From contig FODP01000004.1 of assembly GCA_900110395.1 (NCBI GenBank), forward strand, positions 62,001 to 126,000: a stretch of DNA of 64,000 nt, read 5' to 3'. The notes under the pieces are model-generated. The model was not told the DNA's origin. It did no database searches and saw nothing but the letters and a program-made list of their open reading frames with translations. The DNA is from Rhodospirillales bacterium URHD0017 (lineage in GTDB: Bacteria; Pseudomonadota; Alphaproteobacteria; Reyranellales; Reyranellaceae). Position numbers and translations under genes: made by a program. Of this stretch, positions 60,954-64,000 are shown piece after piece (the first letter of the stretch is position 1; each line of letters starts with the position of its first letter).

Positions 60954-63089
60954 GTGTGGAGGCTCGGCGGGGGCGAGGAGCGCGTTGAACCGGTGCGCGA
61001 GACGGCGGTTGCCGACGGACGCGACAGCCCGACCAAAAGCGGCTTCAGCATTGCCCTGCTGCTCTTCCTGTTCGGCGCCAGCCTGGTGGTGCCGGCGCTC
61101 GCCTTCACCGCCGTCCTGCTCGATCGCAGCGCCCAGGAGCAGGAAGCCGACGTCCGGCGTCGCCTGGAACAGGTGGTCGGCGACCTGGCGGGCGATGTCG
61201 ATCGCGAGCTGACCCTCCTGCTCGCCCATCTAAGCGCCCTCGCCGCCTCGCCCGATGTCGCCAACGGCGACTGGGCGGCAGTGCATGCCAACGCCAGCGC
61301 CAGCCTGAAGGCGCTCGGCATCGAAGTCCTGTTCCGCGACCCCACCGGGCAGCAGGTGATGAACACGCGCGTGCCCTGGGGCACCCCACTGCCGCGATCG
61401 GAGCAGCCGGCGATCGACGAGGCGGTGCGGTCAACCCTGAGGCCTCATGTGTCGGACCTGGTCACCGGCCGCATCGCCGGACGACAGGTCATCACCCTGA
61501 CGGTCCCGGTGACCGGCGGCGAAGGCAGGCTCGAGGGCTTCCTGCACATGTCGCTCGAGCCCGAGCGGTTCCTGGAGACGATGGAGAGCCAGAACCTGCC
61601 GGCCGAGTGGAACACCGGCATCAGCGACCGCACGGGAACCATCATCGCCCGGCTGCGCCGCCACCACGACTTCGTCGGCCGCAGGCTGCCCGACGAGCTG
61701 CGCGCGCAGAGCCTCGAGCGCACCGAGGCCTTCAGCACCGTCAACATCGAAGGCGTCCACACCCTGCGCGCCGCCAGGCGCTCGCCGCTCACCGGCTGGC
61801 TGTTCTCGGCCAGCATACCAATGTCGGTCGTCCAGGCCGCCTCCACCAAGGACAGCCAATGGATCGTCGGGCTGGGCGGCGCGCTGCTGCTGCTGGCCCT
61901 GGTGCTGGCGGCCATCGTCGGCCGGCTGGTGGCCCGGCCGATCGCGGCGATCGCCGAGCACGCGGCCATCGTCGCCCACGAGGGCATGCCACCGCCGCTG
62001 CAGTCGCCGGTGCGCGAGGCCAACGAGGTCGCCGCGGTCCTGCGTTATGCCGCCCGGCAGCTGCAGGAGCGATCGCAGGAGCTGCGCGGCGCCCTCGACC
62101 GGTTCGGCGTCGCCTTGCGCGGCGCCGACATTGTGGTCTACGCCCAGGATCGCGAGCGGCGCGTGACCTGGATCAGCGAGACCGCGGGCCATGGCGCAAG
62201 GTTCATCGGCCGGCGCGCCGACGAGCTGCTGCCGGCCGATTCGTTTGCCGGGGCCACGGCGCTGGAGGAACGGGCCCTGGCCAGCGGCGAGCCGCAGGAA
62301 GGCGAGGTCCAGCACGGCACGGGCGACGGAGCGCGCCATTTCCGGCTGCACATCGAGCCGGTGCGCGATGCCGACGGACAGGTGAGCGGCCTTTTGGGCG
62401 TGTCGTCGGAGATCACCGCACTCAAGCAATCGGAACGGCGCAACGCCCTCCTGGCGCGCGAGCTTGCGCATCGCGCCAAGAACCTGCTGGCGGTAGTGCA
62501 CGCGATCGCGTCGGAGACGGGACGCACGGCCGCGAGCGTGGCCGACTTCAACGAGCGCTTCACCGCGCGCGTCCAGGCGCTGGCCAGGCTGCAGGATCTC
62601 ACGATGGGCGTGGCCGGCGCCGGCGCGTCCTTGCGCGAGCTGGTGCGTTCGCAGCTCGAGCCGTTCGTCGACACGGCGAGCGAGAGGGTGCAGCTCGACG
62701 GGCCGGACGTGCGCCTGACGGGGGAAGCCGCGAACAGCCTGGCGATGGCGCTGCATGAGCTCTCTACCAACGCGGCGAAATACGGGGCGCTGTCCAACGC
62801 ACAGGGACAGGTGGCGATCCGCTGGAGCCATGAGGATGAAGGCCCAGGGCGGCGCTTCCGCCTGGAATGGCAGGAATCGGGCGGGCCGCCGGTGATCGAA
62901 CCGCAGCGCCGCGGCTTCGGCCGCAAGGTGCTGGGCCGCCTCGCACCGGGGACCCTCGACGGCGAGGCGACACTGGACTATCGCACGCAGGGCGTCGTCT
63001 GGACGCTCGTCGCACCGTGGCAGCGCGTCGTGGCGGTCACGGACGGAACTGGCAGGGGCCAGACGCCGGGGAACGACGCGGGCCGCTAG
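60954..63089 (+). CDS. HWE-family sensor histidine kinase with Cache and PAS domains
   Basis: A 711-residue sensor from a GTG start preceded by GGAGGGAGGA. It has two membrane helices (about 31-57 and 302-325) around a periplasmic dCache-like sensor, then HAMP (GRLVARPIAAIAEHAAIV) and a PAS domain near 390-490 (RGADIVVYAQDRERRVTWIS). The kinase H-box is RELAHRAKNLLAVVHAIA with His506, of HWE type. The ATP-binding domain contains ALHELSTNAAKYGALS near 600 and EWQESGGP. No response regulator is adjacent, so it is an orphan kinase. Confidence 0.9.
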   Translation: MWRLGGGEERVEPVRETAVADGRDSPTKSGFSIALLLFLFGASLVVPALAFTAVLLDRSAQEQEADVRRRLEQVVGDLAGDVDRELTLLLAHLSALAASPDVANGDWAAVHANASASLKALGIEVLFRDPTGQQVMNTRVPWGTPLPRSEQPAIDEAVRSTLRPHVSDLVTGRIAGRQVITLTVPVTGGEGRLEGFLHMSLEPERFLETMESQNLPAEWNTGISDRTGTIIARLRRHHDFVGRRLPDELRAQSLERTEAFSTVNIEGVHTLRAARRSPLTGWLFSASIPMSVVQAASTKDSQWIVGLGGALLLLALVLAAIVGRLVARPIAAIAEHAAIVAHEGMPPPLQSPVREANEVAAVLRYAARQLQERSQELRGALDRFGVALRGADIVVYAQDRERRVTWISETAGHGARFIGRRADELLPADSFAGATALEERALASGEPQEGEVQHGTGDGARHFRLHIEPVRDADGQVSGLLGVSSEITALKQSERRNALLARELAHRAKNLLAVVHAIASETGRTAASVADFNERFTARVQALARLQDLTMGVAGAGASLRELVRSQLEPFVDTASERVQLDGPDVRLTGEAANSLAMALHELSTNAAKYGALSNAQGQVAIRWSHEDEGPGRRFRLEWQESGGPPVIEPQRRGFGRKVLGRLAPGTLDGEATLDYRTQGVVWTLVAPWQRVVAVTDGTGRGQTPGNDAGR

Positions 63090-63368
63090 GACGGCATATT
63101 CGATATTGAACGTTCCATCTTGAACAGTCCCGACCGGCCTCCTAGGCTCGGGCATCGCCGGTTCAGCCTCTACCGAGCGCCGGTGACTGGAAGATTAGAT
63201 GCGCTTCCGCTCGCCAGTCGAGCGTTTGGCGCTCCTGGCCAACCTTCAAGCCAACCGACAGGCCCTGCTGGCCTCCGCTGAGATGTGACGCAAGCTGGCA
63301 GCCGATGCCGAAGGTGACGGCGCGGGCCCGATTCCAAGCGTGGGACATCGTCCGTAGGCAAGAGGAAC

Positions 63369-64000
63369 TTAGACCATCGAACTCGGCCGGTAGAACGGCT
63401 GGTGCTTGGCTGTGTCGATATAGTTCTCGTAGAACTTGCGGGCGTAAGGCAGGAGCGCGACCGAGAGCTTGCGGCGCTCGAGCTCGTCGTCGGCCAGGGC
63501 CTTGCTCAGGTCGTCGTGCAGCGCCTTCAGCGCCGCCGTTTTGTCGACCTTGGTGAACTTGCCGTCCTGGTAGATCACCTCGCCGTCGCACATGGTCATG
63601 GTGACGGCCTGGTTCTTGGCGCGCTGGATCACGGCGTCGAGGGTCGGCGTCAGCTCGTCGAGGTAGGGATAAGCGACCTGGTCCCAGTCGATCAGCACCA
63701 TGTCGGCGCCCTTGCCGACTTCCAGTGAGCCGATCGTATCGCCGTAGGGCGTGGTCTTCGCCCCGCCGACGGTTGCCATTCTGAGGACCTGTGACATCGT
63801 CGGCACGTCGGCCTCGACCATGCCGGGGACGCGATGGGCGCGCAGGACCAGCTTCAGCTCCTGCAGCATGTCGCGGTCGTCGTTGATGCCGGCCTCGTCG
63901 AGGCCGATCGCGGTGTTGATGCCCTTCTTCTCGAAGTGGTTCAGCGCCGCCACGCCCGAGCGCAGGCGGAAGTTGGAGGAGCAGTTGTGGCAGACGCAGG
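63369..64000 (-). CDS. Amidohydrolase-family metal hydrolase (5' end outside window)
   Basis: The C-terminal 210 or so residues of a TrzA/AtzB-like amidohydrolase. The 5' end lies to the right, beyond the window. The metal Asp segment reads INTAIGLDEAGINDDRDML, and GKGADMVLIDWDQVAYPYLD is the usual C-terminal composite-domain pattern. Upstream, still in frame, is VCHNCSSNFRLRSGVAALNH. The reaction could be deamination, dechlorination or other hydrolysis of an N-heterocycle, and cannot be chosen. The 279 bp upstream gap to the kinase gene holds no clear gene. Confidence 0.85.
   Translation of the reverse strand, partial: CVCHNCSSNFRLRSGVAALNHFEKKGINTAIGLDEAGINDDRDMLQELKLVLRAHRVPGMVEADVPTMSQVLRMATVGGAKTTPYGDTIGSLEVGKGADMVLIDWDQVAYPYLDELTPTLDAVIQRAKNQAVTMTMCDGEVIYQDGKFTKVDKTAALKALHDDLSKALADDELERRKLSVALLPYARKFYENYIDTAKHQPFYRPSSMV

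Noticed and set aside
63163..63360. Possible short minus-strand gene fragment reading FGIGCQLASHLSGGQQGLSV
   Set aside because: It vaguely resembles an outer-membrane protein end, but has no start, ribosome site or second support, so I only note the gap as non-coding.

Overview
The window is GC-rich chromosomal DNA with dense coding and strong Shine-Dalgarno sites. Its gene content points to a soil- or plant-associated alphaproteobacterium with Rhizobiales/Rhodospirillales-like metabolism: a Liv-type ABC importer, two Bug-type (TTT) receptors, a DctPQM TRAP importer, a SbmA/BacA-type ABC exporter relative, an HWE histidine kinase and a branched-chain 2-oxoacid dehydrogenase complex. A closer placement is a guess. 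I saw no rRNA, tRNA or CRISPR array.

Layout. 1-3.6 kb: Liv importer operon, with livH running off the left edge. 3.8-11.4 kb: an organosulfur locus on the minus strand (arylsulfatase, small secreted protein, membrane-anchored TAXI protein, formylglycine-generating enzyme, alkylsulfatase) with a divergent LysR regulator. 11.5-13.8 kb: Bug receptor and flavin monooxygenase. 14.1-19.1 kb: an inserted island (TetR, MFS, ketopantoate-reductase-like enzyme, alpha/beta hydrolase, small protein) with a repeated palindromic operator. 19.1-21.1 kb: MFS/AraC divergent pair. 21.3-26.0 kb: 2-oxoacid:ferredoxin oxidoreductase operon with a GltD-like flavo-iron-sulfur subunit. 26.0-26.8 kb: a small insertion carrying a GFA protein. 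26.8-31.7 kb: DmpA-type peptidase, amidase and a Rieske dioxygenase operon. 31.7-38.5 kb: SDR, orphan TctB, and HIT plus the bkd operon. 38.6-43.2 kb: pentapeptide protein, LLM oxidoreductase, CoaD, a metzincin-like protein and an L,D-transpeptidase. 43.3-48.1 kb: ABC exporter and TRAP importer. 48.3-54.7 kb: RsmB, SulP, an aminotransferase/kinase pair and a VOC protein. 54.7-64 kb: a papain-like protein, GFA, OmpA lipoprotein, dienelactone hydrolase, RidA, TauD plus Bug, an HWE kinase and a partial amidohydrolase.

The most unusual structure is a pair of insertions, of about 5 kb and 0.7 kb. Each sits exactly at the 3' end of a protein-coding gene (an MFS transporter and korB). In each case a diverged copy of that gene's last codons, ending at the stop codon, lies at the far side of the insert. 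For the larger one, the predicted transcription terminator stays with the displaced copy. This is what is expected of elements that integrate into a gene's 3' end and bring a replacement end, as known for phages that use icd. No integrase is visible.

Three genes carry single-base frameshifts (TAXI protein, small secreted protein, lipoamide dehydrogenase). They could be real lesions or sequence errors. Several families of dispersed palindromic repeats occupy intergenic spaces, two of them inside operons (bkd and TRAP).
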